This document shows positions 34,332 through 44,272 of a DNA stretch of 64,000 bases, one piece after another. This stretch comes from Pontibacter sp. Tf4 (GTDB lineage Bacteria; Bacteroidota; Bacteroidia; Cytophagales; Hymenobacteraceae). The notes below the pieces were generated by a model that was not told where the DNA came from, ran no database searches, and saw nothing but the letters and a program-made list of their open reading frames with translations. The translations under genes were made by a program, and so were the position numbers. Every line of letters starts with the position of its first letter. Within the stretch, counting starts at the first letter, position 1. The stretch is from NCBI RefSeq assembly GCF_014212495.1, contig NZ_JACKZC010000005.1:1-64000 (forward strand). The letters are read 5' to 3'.

Positions 34332-37304
34332 TTAGCGGCGCATGCGCTGCAGGTACTGCATAAACTGTTGCTCCAGTTCGGCAGCGCGCTCCGGCATACC
34401 AATCTCCTGCGCTGCATATACTAACTGCTGCATCATCAGCATATTGGTCTGTATCTCCATCTCGAACAGGGCACCTTTTGACAGGTAATAGTTCAGGTTT
34501 TCAGACGACTGTTTTACCATACCTTCCAGCAGCTCTTTTGCCTTCTGCTCTTCGCCTAAATCCGCGTAAATTGTAATGAACTGTGGCGTATAGTAGTCGT
34601 AAGGCACTGTTGAAACCGGCAATGCGGTAAAGCAACGGTCTACCAGCGCTTTTGCACGCTCTTTGTTGCCTTCTGCCAGGTAAGCCGCTGCCAGCTTCCC
34701 GAATTTATCACGGGCATTGGCAGTAAAGCGATAGTAGTTCTCGTCGTAGAAAATGTTCGGGTCATCAAAATTACGGAACTCGAACTCCTTCATCAGGTTG
34801 TTGTACATCACTTCCTTGTTCAGGTAACCTGGGCTGTTCAGGAAGCTCTGGTTCTCGTCCTGTACTGTTTTAACCGGCACAATGCGGTACGCCAGGCCAT
34901 CTAACTGGAAGTATTCCGATAAACCGATAAAGTCTGCACTGTTTACGGTGGTTGAGAAATAAACAGGGCGCTCCCAGTTATTGGTTGCCAGCAGATCCAG
35001 CATTACCAGGTGTTTCTTTTCCAGCAGCGATTTATTGATCACCCACTTCATCTGGTCCACGATCTGACCTTCTTTCTCGTCTGGTATAAAGCCCATTTGT
35101 GCCACCTTCTCTTTATCAACAGGCAATACAAAGGTTTTGGTAGGGAACGTGAGCAACGTAGTGCCCGGGCCATACTGCACCTGCAGGGCTTTGTGGTTCT
35201 GTTTTACCAGGTCAATGAATTGTTTCAGATCGATACCGCCTGCTACCTGTGGTTTCTCGTCGTACGGCAGGTAGTCGTTGGTGCCTTGTCTGTAGTTCTC
35301 GATGCCTAAGGTTAACGGCCATGGCGCTGATTTGTAAGACGGGCGCATCATCTGCTCTACATACCAGTCGGTGTTCAGGTAGCTTAGTACAGCCACCCGC
35401 ACGTCGGTACGGTAACCTTCTACTTCCTGCACATACCACAGCGGGAAGGTATCGTTGTCGCCGTTGGTGAAAAGTATACCGTTAGGAGCTACAGAATCCA
35501 GCAGGTTACGGGCAGAATCGACAGACTGGTAGCGGTGCGAACGGTCATGATCGTCCCAGCCCTCGGCAGCCATTATACCCGGCACCAGCAAGCAAACTAT
35601 AGTTGCTACGGCAGCACGGGTTGCCTGGTCGCGCAGCACCTTCTCCAGTAGCCCGGCCACAGCTACCACACCCAGTCCAATCCAGATACTGAAGGCGTAA
35701 TACGAACCGGCAAAGGTATAATCGCGCTCGCGTGGCTCTGTTGGTGGCTGGTTCAGGTAAAGCGCAATGGCCATGCCTGTAAAGAAGAACAACAGACCAA
35801 CTATAAATGCATTCTTTTCATCTTTGCGGATCTGCCAGATCAGGCCAAGTATACCTATAATAAGCGGCAGCGCGAAAAAGTTGTTGCGGGCTTTGCTGTT
35901 TTCTACCAGCGCCGGAAGACCGGCCTCGTTATCTACAAACCAGACCACGCCGGCATTCTGCACGTCGCTCTCACGGCCTACAAAGTTCCAGAGGAAGTAG
36001 CGCCAGTACATGTGCCCTAACTGGTAGTTAAGCAGGAAGCTTAGGTTCTGCCCGAATGTCGGCATCTGCCCTTCCCGTATATCTACCCACTTTTTGTATT
36101 CATCTATGTGTTGCGGCGCATCACTGTAAATACGAGGCAGCAAGGTCAGGTCCTTCTCATCGTACACAGGCTCTACTTTTGGCTGCGTAGGCAGGTACTT
36201 ATCCTTGCCTTTAATGTAACGCATGGCACCTTCTTCCTGGCCTATCGGCTGGGCATTGTACTGCGGCCCGTACAACAACGGACGGTCGCCGTACTGCTCA
36301 CGCTTCAGGTAAGCCACCACGCTCATAATATCATCCGGGTCGTTCTCGTCTATAGTTGGCTCATAAGAGGAACGGATCGGGATCATCATGTAAGAAGAGT
36401 AGCCGATCAGCACAAACACGAGGCTCAGCAGCGCAGTGTTCAGCACGCGCATGTTGCGCCTGATGGAGTACATGATGCCATAGGCAATGGCCGCCACTAC
36501 CAGCAACACAAATATGATAATACCAGAGCCAAACGGCAGCCCCAGGGAGTTTACAAAGAACACCTCTACCCTACCAGCCACCGATGGCAGGCCAGGTATA
36601 ATGCCCCATAATATCGACATCACGATAACAGCGCTGATACCAAAGGCAATCAGTCCGCCGGTTAAGGTTGGTTTGTAAAGTCTGTAGTAGTAGATAAAGG
36701 CAAGCGCCGGTATAGTTACCAGGTTCAGTAAGTGCACGCCTATAGATAAACCTACCAGGTACGCGATCAGAACAAGCCATTTATCGGAGTGAGGCTCGCC
36801 TACTTTTTCTTCCCAGCGCAGCATGGCCCAGAACACGATCGCCGTAAAGAACGACGACATCGCATAAACTTCGGCCTCTACTGCAGAAAACCAGGCAGAA
36901 TCGGAGAAGGTATAGGCCAGGGCACCAACGACACCAGCACCCATTACCAGCAGAATATTACCTGTAGTTGGTGTTTCGCCTTCTTTTACTAAAAGCTTCT
37001 TAGCAAAGATTGTGATGGTCCAGAACAGGAACAGCACCGTGAAAGAGCTGCAAAGCGCTGACAACAGGTTAACCCACCACGCCACCTGCGACGGATCGCC
37101 TGCAAACATGGAGAACAAACGGCCTACCAACAGGTAAAACGGAGCCCCCGGCGGGTGCGGCACCAGCAATTTGTACGAACAGGCTATAAACTCACCTGCA
37201 TCCCAAAAGCTGGCTGTGGGTTCAAGGGTTAGCACATACACAACGGTCGCGATCAGGAATACGACCCAGCCTACAAGGTTATTTATCTTTCGATAGTCTG
37301 TCAT
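34332..37304 (-). CDS. DUF2723 membrane protein (O-mannosyltransferase-like)
   Basis: Large membrane protein of 990 residues. The DUF2723 domain at the N-terminus (about 10-175) shows the acidic ExxD-type site TASFWDAGEFIACSYKLL, then PPGAPFYLLVGRLFSMF, like GT-C-fold protein O-mannosyltransferases. About a dozen membrane helices fill 10-600. The rest is a periplasmic part and TPR-like C-terminal helices (AAYLAEGNKERAKALVDRCF near 885, and KELLEGMVKQ). A glycosyltransferase role is inferred from DUF2723/TMEM260 relatives, not seen directly. Confidence 0.87.
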   Translation of the reverse strand: MTDYRKINNLVGWVVFLIATVVYVLTLEPTASFWDAGEFIACSYKLLVPHPPGAPFYLLVGRLFSMFAGDPSQVAWWVNLLSALCSSFTVLFLFWTITIFAKKLLVKEGETPTTGNILLVMGAGVVGALAYTFSDSAWFSAVEAEVYAMSSFFTAIVFWAMLRWEEKVGEPHSDKWLVLIAYLVGLSIGVHLLNLVTIPALAFIYYYRLYKPTLTGGLIAFGISAVIVMSILWGIIPGLPSVAGRVEVFFVNSLGLPFGSGIIIFVLLVVAAIAYGIMYSIRRNMRVLNTALLSLVFVLIGYSSYMMIPIRSSYEPTIDENDPDDIMSVVAYLKREQYGDRPLLYGPQYNAQPIGQEEGAMRYIKGKDKYLPTQPKVEPVYDEKDLTLLPRIYSDAPQHIDEYKKWVDIREGQMPTFGQNLSFLLNYQLGHMYWRYFLWNFVGRESDVQNAGVVWFVDNEAGLPALVENSKARNNFFALPLIIGILGLIWQIRKDEKNAFIVGLLFFFTGMAIALYLNQPPTEPRERDYTFAGSYYAFSIWIGLGVVAVAGLLEKVLRDQATRAAVATIVCLLVPGIMAAEGWDDHDRSHRYQSVDSARNLLDSVAPNGILFTNGDNDTFPLWYVQEVEGYRTDVRVAVLSYLNTDWYVEQMMRPSYKSAPWPLTLGIENYRQGTNDYLPYDEKPQVAGGIDLKQFIDLVKQNHKALQVQYGPGTTLLTFPTKTFVLPVDKEKVAQMGFIPDEKEGQIVDQMKWVINKSLLEKKHLVMLDLLATNNWERPVYFSTTVNSADFIGLSEYFQLDGLAYRIVPVKTVQDENQSFLNSPGYLNKEVMYNNLMKEFEFRNFDDPNIFYDENYYRFTANARDKFGKLAAAYLAEGNKERAKALVDRCFTALPVSTVPYDYYTPQFITIYADLGEEQKAKELLEGMVKQSSENLNYYLSKGALFEMEIQTNMLMMQQLVYAAQEIGMPERAAELEQQFMQYLQRMRR

Positions 37305-37524
37305 GGTAATTTTTAGGATTGCGCCCCGAAAATACTAAATTATGTGAGATATAATTGCGGATTGTTAATTGTTGATGACCGAAAGGTTGAATTACTGCAG
37401 GCTAAATAGTTAAATTGTCAGAGGTTGATTGTTGACTTAACTATAGTTTAAGATGCCAAGTATTACATCTCTACACCAACTCTTACCTTTCTAACCCCAG
37501 AAATTACCCTACCTTACACATAAA

Positions 37525-37545
37525 AAGCCGACCTGAGGCCGGCTT
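37525..37545 (-). terminator. Terminator of T9SS protein gene
   Basis: AAGCCGACC pairs with GGCCGGCTT apart from one position, just after the minus-strand stop at 37575. Confidence 0.65.
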
Positions 37546-37574
37546 CTTATAGGTATATCGTTCACTAAGTAAAA

Positions 37575-38192
37575 TTATTTCTGAAGGATCAGTCGCTTGG
37601 TTTCTACGGTTTTGTCGTTCACCAGCAAACTATAGAAATACACACCCGATGGGTATGGGCTCATATCCAGGGTCACTTCTTTGGCCTCGGTAGCGGCCAG
37701 GTTCTTTGTAAAGATCACACGACCAATGGTGTTGGAGATGCGGATCTTATAGTTGTCGCTACCAGACTGTGTAAGTGTCAGGCGGGTCGGGCCGTTAGAC
37801 GGGTTAGGGTATGCGTTGATAGAAGGCACTGTTTTTACATCGCGTATGGGTGTAAACGAAGCCAGTGTTACCGAGGCATACATGCTTTTATCCGGTTTAG
37901 GCGCATCAATATGGAAAGACGGGCCTACCGCTGCCGCATAAATTTTAGAGCAGGTATGCTCTGCTTCTGAAGCTACAAAAATAGGGCGAGCATTCTGTGC
38001 CGATACCACCAGTCCACCTGACTTTTCCTGTTTCAGTTTCCAGAGGGTACTGCCGCCTTTGTATGTTGGCGCAACGCCCGAAGCCGCTTCAGCTTTCTCC
38101 GCTTTGATAACCGACGCCGCCATGGCCGTTAAGCCAAGCAGGTGCGAGCCAAGCAGGGTGGATATAAATACAAGTTTAGTAAAGTTCTTCAT
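37575..38192 (-). CDS. Secreted protein with T9SS type A sorting domain
   Basis: Exported 205-residue protein with signal peptide (MKNFTKLVFISTLLG, cleavage near Ala25-Ala26). The last about 80 residues are a type IX secretion C-terminal domain: INAYPNPSNGPTRLTL, IRISNTIGRVIFTKNL, YPSGVYFYSLLVND and the final KRLILQK. The short central part (about 30-120) is unrecognised. Cargo would be moved through the T9SS to the cell surface or outside. It is divergent from the second T9SS gene. Confidence 0.88.
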   Translation of the reverse strand: MKNFTKLVFISTLLGSHLLGLTAMAASVIKAEKAEAASGVAPTYKGGSTLWKLKQEKSGGLVVSAQNARPIFVASEAEHTCSKIYAAAVGPSFHIDAPKPDKSMYASVTLASFTPIRDVKTVPSINAYPNPSNGPTRLTLTQSGSDNYKIRISNTIGRVIFTKNLAATEAKEVTLDMSPYPSGVYFYSLLVNDKTVETKRLILQK

Positions 38193-38683
38193 AAGGGTAC
38201 ATGGTTTAGTCAGCTATACTCATACCAGAAAATCAAATATAGTACAAATGCCTGAATATATAAGCGAAATATCTGAAAAATCTGATAATTAAGGCCCAAA
38301 ACTATAGTTCAGGCCTATGCGCTTAACTTAAACAAAAATGGTGCCTAAGCTATAGTTTCCACCCTACCACCCCCGGCGTTTCTGCCACGAAACTATAGTT
38401 GAAAGAGCACTATAGAAACACTTAAATATAACTTTGCCAACAACATACAACTAAACATCATCAACTACAATGACAGCAAAATACAATAACTAATCTACCT
38501 ATAGTTTACTACCTATATATACATAAAACTATAAATATACACACAAGCAAATTATAATTATATTTTACAAAGAACTTAGTTGCACCAAATCAATAACCTT
38601 ACAATATAGTGCAACTACCATAAACGGGCATCGTTACAGCAAATATTAAACTTATTTTAGATTACACATGAATTGAAATTTAC
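38193..38683. other. Divergent spacer between two T9SS cargo genes
   Basis: 490 bases, AT-rich, without a credible ORF. I count about six copies of AACTATA/CTATAG (near 38300, 38350, 38391, 38412, 38500 and 38526). It must contain both promoters, but no clear TTTG/TAnnTTTG pair was found. Confidence 0.6.
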
Positions 38684-40180
38684 ATGAAGCCCTATATATT
38701 TTTTATCCTGATGATCCTGCTGACCTGGCAAACAGCCAGTGCACAGACCGATCAGCAGCCCGCCGATTGCAGCAAGACGGACGGCTGCCTTACATACTCT
38801 CTTAACGGAGCCACACGCCACGACCAGGACACCTATATTTTATCTTTTACCCTTATCGTAAACTGTACCAACCGCCTGGAGTACATTGCTTTTGAACTAC
38901 CCGAAGGTGCTGACGCCGACGAACCATCCAACTACTATGCCCAGCAAAAGGAGTTTATAGTGCACGATGGCAAAACCAGCGGCAAAAAAATCGAGACCAC
39001 CTTTAACGCTATCCAGTATACTGCCAAGAACAATACCAACATCAGCAACGGAGGTAGTTTTACATTTGAGTTCGCAATCAACACCACCGATTACAATGCA
39101 CTGAACAACATCCGCGTGCAGGCCAAAGTGGCCAACTCTGCACCCAGCCTTGTTACATTCGACCACCGCACCTGCGCACCGCTGGCCGACAGGCAAATGC
39201 CGGATTGCCGCATCGACCTGGGGCAGGCTGTAGTTGGCTTTACAGGGGCCACCACCAGTACCAGCGGCAGCACTACGCTCGGCTTTATGATACAGAACAA
39301 CCTGCCTGAAGATGTACAGACGATCAGCATCGAAATACCCGGCGCACCCGAAGGCGTTACAGCAGTAAGCGACAACAACGGCAGCAGCTACCAGGCAAAC
39401 TATAAATACAAAACTACTTACACCGACGGCATCCTGACCTTTGAAGCACAAAACACGAAAGGCTTTGCCAACGGCGCTACCGACCAATTCCTGTTCAGTT
39501 TACCTGCGGGCACCTACAACCCCGAAGAAAATTTTACCATTACCATGCAGGCCGGGCAAACGATGGTGGCCACAGGCTTCAACACCGTATCCTGCGAGGA
39601 TTCGCCGATCACCCCGTTGCCGGTCGAACTTTTATCCTTTAAAGGAAAGGCTACGCAGAGCGGCATAGACCTGCAATGGGAAACAGCATCGGAAAAAGAC
39701 AACGAACGCTTTGAAGTAGAGCGCAGCACTGATGGCCGCACGTTCGAAAAGATAGGACAGGTAGCAGGCGCAGGAAACTCCAGCATTAAGCTAAACTATA
39801 GTTATACCGACCCGGTTCTGCGCCAGGGCGTTTACCACTACCGCCTACGCCAGGTAGACTACGACGGAACCTATGCTTACAGCAAAACAGTAGCCGTACA
39901 ACTAAAAGCAGTACCGGGCAGTGGCAGGTTCCAGGTGTATCCTAACCCGGCAACCGGAACAGCTATTACAGTATGGGTAGCCGGCACAGGTGCTGATGTA
40001 AATGGCGGAAGCCTGCAGATAGTGGATATGAGCGGTAAAGTAATGTTTACAGGGCCGGTAAATGCCGGCAGCCGAACTATAGATTTGCCGTTGCAGGAAC
40101 TGCGGTTACCGAAAGGCATGTATGTGGTAAACCTGTTACAGGGCACCGATAAACAGACCCAGAAACTTATAGTTCAGTAG
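38684..40180 (+). CDS. Secreted protein with T9SS type A sorting domain, 498 residues
   Basis: Exported protein with signal peptide (about 1-21, ends ASAQ). Two repeats of about 130 residues each begin at the Cys-rich stretches DCSKTDGCLTYSLNG and MPDCRIDLGQAVVGF. A spacer typical of Bacteroidota surface proteins follows (LPVELLSFKGKATQSGIDLQ, WETASEKDNERFEVERS), and the T9SS domain starts near FQVYPNPATGTAITV with MSGKVMF and LPKGMYVVNLLQG. Function of the repeats is unknown; adhesion or matrix is a guess. Confidence 0.88.
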   Translation: MKPYIFFILMILLTWQTASAQTDQQPADCSKTDGCLTYSLNGATRHDQDTYILSFTLIVNCTNRLEYIAFELPEGADADEPSNYYAQQKEFIVHDGKTSGKKIETTFNAIQYTAKNNTNISNGGSFTFEFAINTTDYNALNNIRVQAKVANSAPSLVTFDHRTCAPLADRQMPDCRIDLGQAVVGFTGATTSTSGSTTLGFMIQNNLPEDVQTISIEIPGAPEGVTAVSDNNGSSYQANYKYKTTYTDGILTFEAQNTKGFANGATDQFLFSLPAGTYNPEENFTITMQAGQTMVATGFNTVSCEDSPITPLPVELLSFKGKATQSGIDLQWETASEKDNERFEVERSTDGRTFEKIGQVAGAGNSSIKLNYSYTDPVLRQGVYHYRLRQVDYDGTYAYSKTVAVQLKAVPGSGRFQVYPNPATGTAITVWVAGTGADVNGGSLQIVDMSGKVMFTGPVNAGSRTIDLPLQELRLPKGMYVVNLLQGTDKQTQKLIVQ

Positions 40181-40210
40181 CACCGGAACACAACAGCCAT
40201 AGTATATTGT

Positions 40211-40241
40211 AAAAGGGAAGCAACTATAGTGCTTCCCTTTT
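40211..40241. terminator. Bidirectional terminator with ACTATAG as its loop
   Basis: Perfect 12-bp stem AAAAGGGAAGCA with its complement; the seven-base loop is exactly ACTATAG, the iterated motif core. It separates the T9SS gene from birA, which converge here. Confidence 0.92.
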
Positions 40242-40256
40242 ACTTGCGGCTGGCCA

Positions 40257-41006
40257 TCAGATCACAAAAGCGATCTCTTTAAACCCAAAAAACCTGAGCT
40301 CGCCGTCTATAGTTACCCCAAGCTGACCATCTTCGTTTACGCCAACTATACTTCCGGCAAGGGTCTGTCCGTTAACCCTGAAGAGGTGCTCCTCCTGGTA
40401 GCGGTAAAGGTTTTGCAGGTACTCGTATTTCAGGCGTGCCAGCTTACCGTTGCGTAGTTCCAGGTAGCGTTTTTCGAGCAGTTCCAGCAGGCGGGCGGTC
40501 AGTTGTTCCAGGTTTATACCGGTGCCGGTTATAGTTGCCAGCGAGGTAGCCGTATCCACACCAAAGTATAACTGGTTCACATTTAAACCAATACCAACTA
40601 TACTGTGTTGTAAACTATAGCTGTTAATGGTGTTTTCTATTAAAATCCCGCCCAGCTTTTTATCTTTAAAGTATACATCGTTGGGCCATTTTACCTGCGC
40701 ATCGGCAGCACCCCGTTCGTGCAACAGGTCCAGCACCGCCAGCGAAACAGCCATATTCAGGTAAAACTGTTGCCTGACAGGCAGAAACACAGGTGACAAA
40801 ATAACCGAAAGCGTGATGTTTTTACCGGGCTCGGCCTCCCACGAATTGCCTCGTTGCCCGCGCCCTTTCGTTTGTTCTGACGTAATAATGGTACAGCCCT
40901 CTGTGGCTTTATTTTTGATAAGAAGCTGTTGAGCCTCGGAGTTTGTAGAGTCGCAGACGGGCAGATAATATAGCTGCCGGCCTATAAACAACGTATTAGG
41001 CACCAT
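40257..41006 (-). CDS. birA: Biotin-[acetyl-CoA-carboxylase] ligase
   Basis: Attaches biotin to the carboxyl carrier protein through biotinyl-AMP. The catalytic loop appears as KGRGQRGNSWEAEPGKN (about 45-61) and the substrate region as WPNDVYFKDKKLGGILIE (about 105-122). Length 249 without an N-terminal helix-turn-helix marks the non-repressor type usual in Bacteroidota. It is divergent from rsfS across about 50 bases. Confidence 0.95.
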   Translation of the reverse strand: MVPNTLFIGRQLYYLPVCDSTNSEAQQLLIKNKATEGCTIITSEQTKGRGQRGNSWEAEPGKNITLSVILSPVFLPVRQQFYLNMAVSLAVLDLLHERGAADAQVKWPNDVYFKDKKLGGILIENTINSYSLQHSIVGIGLNVNQLYFGVDTATSLATITGTGINLEQLTARLLELLEKRYLELRNGKLARLKYEYLQNLYRYQEEHLFRVNGQTLAGSIVGVNEDGQLGVTIDGELRFFGFKEIAFVI

Positions 41007-41024
41007 AACTTTGGCAAAATTTAA

Positions 41025-41032
41025 TATTTTTG
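41025..41032 (+). promoter_or_regulatory. Candidate -7 box for the rsfS-ftsH operon
   Basis: TATTTTTG (TAnnTTTG) ends 23 bases before the rsfS ATG; the nearest TTTG lies too close (11 bases) to be a normal -33 box. Confidence 0.4.
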
Positions 41033-41055
41033 TATTTCAAATTTAATCAGCACAA

Positions 41056-41433
41056 ATGAAAGAAAGTAAGGTTGAGGCTAATTCAGACATATTGGCAGAG
41101 CTTGTAGTAAAAGGAATGCAGGAGAAGAAAGCCTCCGATATTGTTATAATGAACCTTAAATCGCTTAAAAATGCAGTCTCAGACTACTTTGTTATAGCAT
41201 CCGCAACCTCAGACACGCAACTGGAAGCCATTGCCAACGCAGTGGAAGAAGAAGTATACAAAGCTACCAAACAGAACCCGTGGCAGAGCGAAGGCCGTAC
41301 CAACAGAGAATGGGTACTGCTGGACTACGTAGATGTGGTGGTACACGTCTTCCTGAAAGATAAACGAGAGTTTTACGCGCTGGAAGAATTATGGGGAGAT
41401 GCCCGCATACAGCATGTGGAATCTGTTAACTAA
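41056..41433 (+). CDS. rsfS: Ribosome silencing factor RsfS
   Basis: Binds ribosomal protein L14 on the large subunit and blocks subunit joining during starvation. The 125-residue length is normal. Signature sequences are KASDIVIMNL (about 20-29), DYFVIASATSDTQLEAIA (about 38-55) and EWVLLDYVDVVVHVF (about 78-92). It heads a five-gene operon with ftsH 61 bases downstream, an order often kept in Bacteroidota. Confidence 0.95.
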   Translation: MKESKVEANSDILAELVVKGMQEKKASDIVIMNLKSLKNAVSDYFVIASATSDTQLEAIANAVEEEVYKATKQNPWQSEGRTNREWVLLDYVDVVVHVFLKDKREFYALEELWGDARIQHVESVN

Positions 41434-41494
41434 CTCTGGTCTGCCTGAACAATTTGTACGGGCCGGAGTTTTTCATACATCTGATAACTAAATC

Positions 41495-43609
41495 ATGGCA
41501 GAAAAAAATAATAAAGGCACTAACAAAAAGAAAAAGCCGATCATCCCGACTACGCCGCCGCGCCCTACCATGCAATTATGGATGCTGGCCGTGCTTATTC
41601 TGGTGATCTTTGGCCTGACCTACCTGAACAGGAGCAACTCTACTGTAGAAACATCGCAGCAGGAATTTGAAGAAATGCTGCTGAGCGGCGATGTGAGCAA
41701 GGTAACGGTCGTTAATAACAAAACTGTAGAAGTATACCTGAAAGAAGAAGCCCTGCAGAACGAGAAATACAAGCAGGAACTTTCGGAACAAGGCATGATC
41801 GCCAAAGACAAAGGCCCGCAGTATCACTTCCAGGTAATTTCGGCAGAGGTATTTAAAGAAGACCTGGACAAACTACAGGCAGACGTACCACGCGACCAGC
41901 AGGTACCGATCTATACCGAAGACCGCACCGGTTTCATGGATTTCTTCGCAACATGGGGCTTCTTGATCCTGTTGCTGTTCGGTTTCTGGTTCCTGATGCG
42001 CCGTGTAACAGCGGGTGGCTCAGGTGGTCAGATCTTTAACATTGGTAAATCCAAAGCTGCCCTGTTTGATGCTGAAAATAAGGTTAAGATCACGTTTAAG
42101 GATGTGGCCGGCCTGGAGGAAGCAAAAGAAGAGGTGCAGGAGATTGTAGAATTCCTGAAGAACCCGAGCAAGTTTACTGTGCTGGGTGGTAAAATACCGA
42201 AAGGTGCGTTGCTGGTTGGCCCTCCGGGTACTGGTAAAACCTTACTGGCAAAAGCCGTTGCCGGCGAAGCCGACGTTCCGTTCTTCTCCCTGTCAGGTTC
42301 CGACTTTGTGGAGATGTTCGTGGGTGTGGGTGCTGCCCGTGTGCGTGACCTGTTTAAACAAGCCAAAGCCAAAGCACCATGTATCATCTTTATAGATGAG
42401 ATCGATGCGATCGGTCGTCACCGTAGCCGCGGCCAGGTGCCGGGTGGTAACGACGAGCGCGAAAATACCCTGAACTCCCTGCTGGTAGAGATGGACGGTT
42501 TCGCGACTGACTCCGGTGTGATTATACTGGCAGCTACCAACCGCCCTGATACTCTGGACTCTGCCCTGCTGCGCCCTGGCCGTTTCGACCGCCAGATCAG
42601 CATCGACAAGCCAGACATTAACGGCCGTACCGAGATCTTTAAAGTACACCTGGGTCCGCTTACGCTGGCGCCGGATGTGGATGCCAAGAAACTGGCTGCC
42701 CAGACACCAGGTTTTGCCGGTGCCGAGATAGCCAACGTTTGTAACGAAGCCGCTCTGATAGCTGCCCGTCGCAACAAAAAAGCGGTAGATCAGCAGGACT
42801 TTAACGATGCCATTGACCGTGTGATCGGTGGTCTGGAGAAGAAGAACAAGATCATTTCTCCGGAAGAAAAGAAAATTGTGGCTTACCACGAGGCCGGTCA
42901 CGCTATTGCAGGCTGGTTCCTGGAGCATGCCGATCCGTTGGTAAAAGTAAGCATCGTTCCGCGCGGTGTAGCTGCGCTGGGTTATGCCCAGTATTTACCA
43001 AAAGAACAGTTCCTGTATACTACCGAGCAATTGATCGATGAGATGTGCATGGCATTAGGTGGCCGTGCTGCCGAAGAGATAGTATTCGGCAAGATATCGA
43101 CCGGCGCCCTGAGCGACCTGGAGCGTATTACCAAAATGGCCTACAGCATTGTAACCATGTATGGTATGAACGACAAGATCGGTAACGTATCGTTCTACGA
43201 TTCGAAGCAGTCCGAAATGTCGTTCAACAAACCATACTCCGAAGCTACTGCCGAGACAATTGACAACGAGGTACGGGCTATTATAGGAGAAGCGTACCAG
43301 CGCACCAAACAGTTGCTGATGGATAAGCGCCATGAGCTGGAACTGGTAGCACAGGAACTACTCGAGAAAGAGATCCTGTTCCAGAACGACCTGGAGCGTT
43401 TGGTTGGTCCGCGTCCGTTTGAGGCCCTGACTACGTACCAGGCGCACACTGCAGGTACCGACCGCAGCCAGACCAAAAGCGAAGTAGACCAGAACCACCC
43501 CGTGGAGTTTGGTAATGATGAACCTGATGAAAAGCTGCCAACGCCAGCCGGAAACGGCCAGCCGACAGCAGAGCAACAGGAAGATAACCTGAACACAAGA
43601 ACAGCTTGA
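41495..43609 (+). CDS. ftsH: ATP-dependent zinc metalloprotease FtsH
   Basis: Membrane-anchored AAA protease that degrades misfolded and regulatory proteins. An N-terminal helix lies near 26-45 and a second near 150-168, enclosing the periplasmic domain. Walker A GPPGTGKT is at 242-249, the SRH region follows, and the zinc site HEAGH is at 465-469. Length 704 is normal; the tail is Gln/Glu/Asp-rich. I found no AACTATA motif in its 2.1 kb, unlike its neighbours. It is followed after 12 bases by the LUD gene. Confidence 0.97.
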   Translation: MAEKNNKGTNKKKKPIIPTTPPRPTMQLWMLAVLILVIFGLTYLNRSNSTVETSQQEFEEMLLSGDVSKVTVVNNKTVEVYLKEEALQNEKYKQELSEQGMIAKDKGPQYHFQVISAEVFKEDLDKLQADVPRDQQVPIYTEDRTGFMDFFATWGFLILLLFGFWFLMRRVTAGGSGGQIFNIGKSKAALFDAENKVKITFKDVAGLEEAKEEVQEIVEFLKNPSKFTVLGGKIPKGALLVGPPGTGKTLLAKAVAGEADVPFFSLSGSDFVEMFVGVGAARVRDLFKQAKAKAPCIIFIDEIDAIGRHRSRGQVPGGNDERENTLNSLLVEMDGFATDSGVIILAATNRPDTLDSALLRPGRFDRQISIDKPDINGRTEIFKVHLGPLTLAPDVDAKKLAAQTPGFAGAEIANVCNEAALIAARRNKKAVDQQDFNDAIDRVIGGLEKKNKIISPEEKKIVAYHEAGHAIAGWFLEHADPLVKVSIVPRGVAALGYAQYLPKEQFLYTTEQLIDEMCMALGGRAAEEIVFGKISTGALSDLERITKMAYSIVTMYGMNDKIGNVSFYDSKQSEMSFNKPYSEATAETIDNEVRAIIGEAYQRTKQLLMDKRHELELVAQELLEKEILFQNDLERLVGPRPFEALTTYQAHTAGTDRSQTKSEVDQNHPVEFGNDEPDEKLPTPAGNGQPTAEQQEDNLNTRTA

Positions 43610-43621
43610 ACCTAAACAGGC

Positions 43622-44272
43622 ATGTACGAAGCTAAGACCAAGGAAATAGTTTTAAGAAGAGTAAGAGAGGCGCTGGCTAAGCCAGCGCCTTTTCTGCCTC
43701 CTACCCCTGATTTCACATCGCCGCTGCACCACGCCTCCACCGACGATATGTCGGTGCTGTTTGTAGAGAACTTTCTGAAGACCAGCGGGTCCTTCTTTTA
43801 CTGCGAAAGCGAAGAAGATTTCTTTGACCAGCTGTTTACTTTTAAGCGGGAGCAGAACATAGAGCACCTGTTTGTATGGGAAGCTAATCTGCAGAAGGCG
43901 CTGTACCATGCCGGTATCGGCTACACCGACTCGGAGCAGGACTTCGTGAAAAACGCACACGCCAGCTTAACTACCTGCGAATCCCTGATAACCCGCACCG
44001 GTAGCATTCTGATAAGCTCTGCTACTGCCGCCGGCCGCCGCCTGAGCGTGTACCCTGAAATACACATGGTAGTAGCCAAAGCCAGCCAACTGGTGCCGGA
44101 TATAAAAGATAGCCTGCAAAAGCTGCGCAACAAGTATAAAGAGAATTTTCCGTCCATGGTATCGCTGGTAAGTGGCCCGAGCCGTACCGCCGATATCGAA
44201 AAAACGCTGGTAATGGGAGCGCATGGTCCTAAGCAGCTTGTACTCTTCCTGATAGATGACCTTCCGAATTGA
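43622..44272 (+). CDS. LUD-domain protein (LutC/YkgG-like)
   Basis: A 216-residue LUD-domain protein like LutC of lactate oxidation complexes. Family pattern: the N-terminal RRVREALAKP, IEHLFVWEANLQ, then ESLITRTGSILISS (about 119-132) and the C-terminal MVSLVSGPSRTADIEKTLVMGAHGPKQL-type ending, seen here from about 178. The LutA and LutB partners are absent here, so it is an orphan; this orphan position after ftsH is common in Bacteroidota. Its stop overlaps the lpxH start by 17 bases. Confidence 0.88.
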   Translation: MYEAKTKEIVLRRVREALAKPAPFLPPTPDFTSPLHHASTDDMSVLFVENFLKTSGSFFYCESEEDFFDQLFTFKREQNIEHLFVWEANLQKALYHAGIGYTDSEQDFVKNAHASLTTCESLITRTGSILISSATAAGRRLSVYPEIHMVVAKASQLVPDIKDSLQKLRNKYKENFPSMVSLVSGPSRTADIEKTLVMGAHGPKQLVLFLIDDLPN

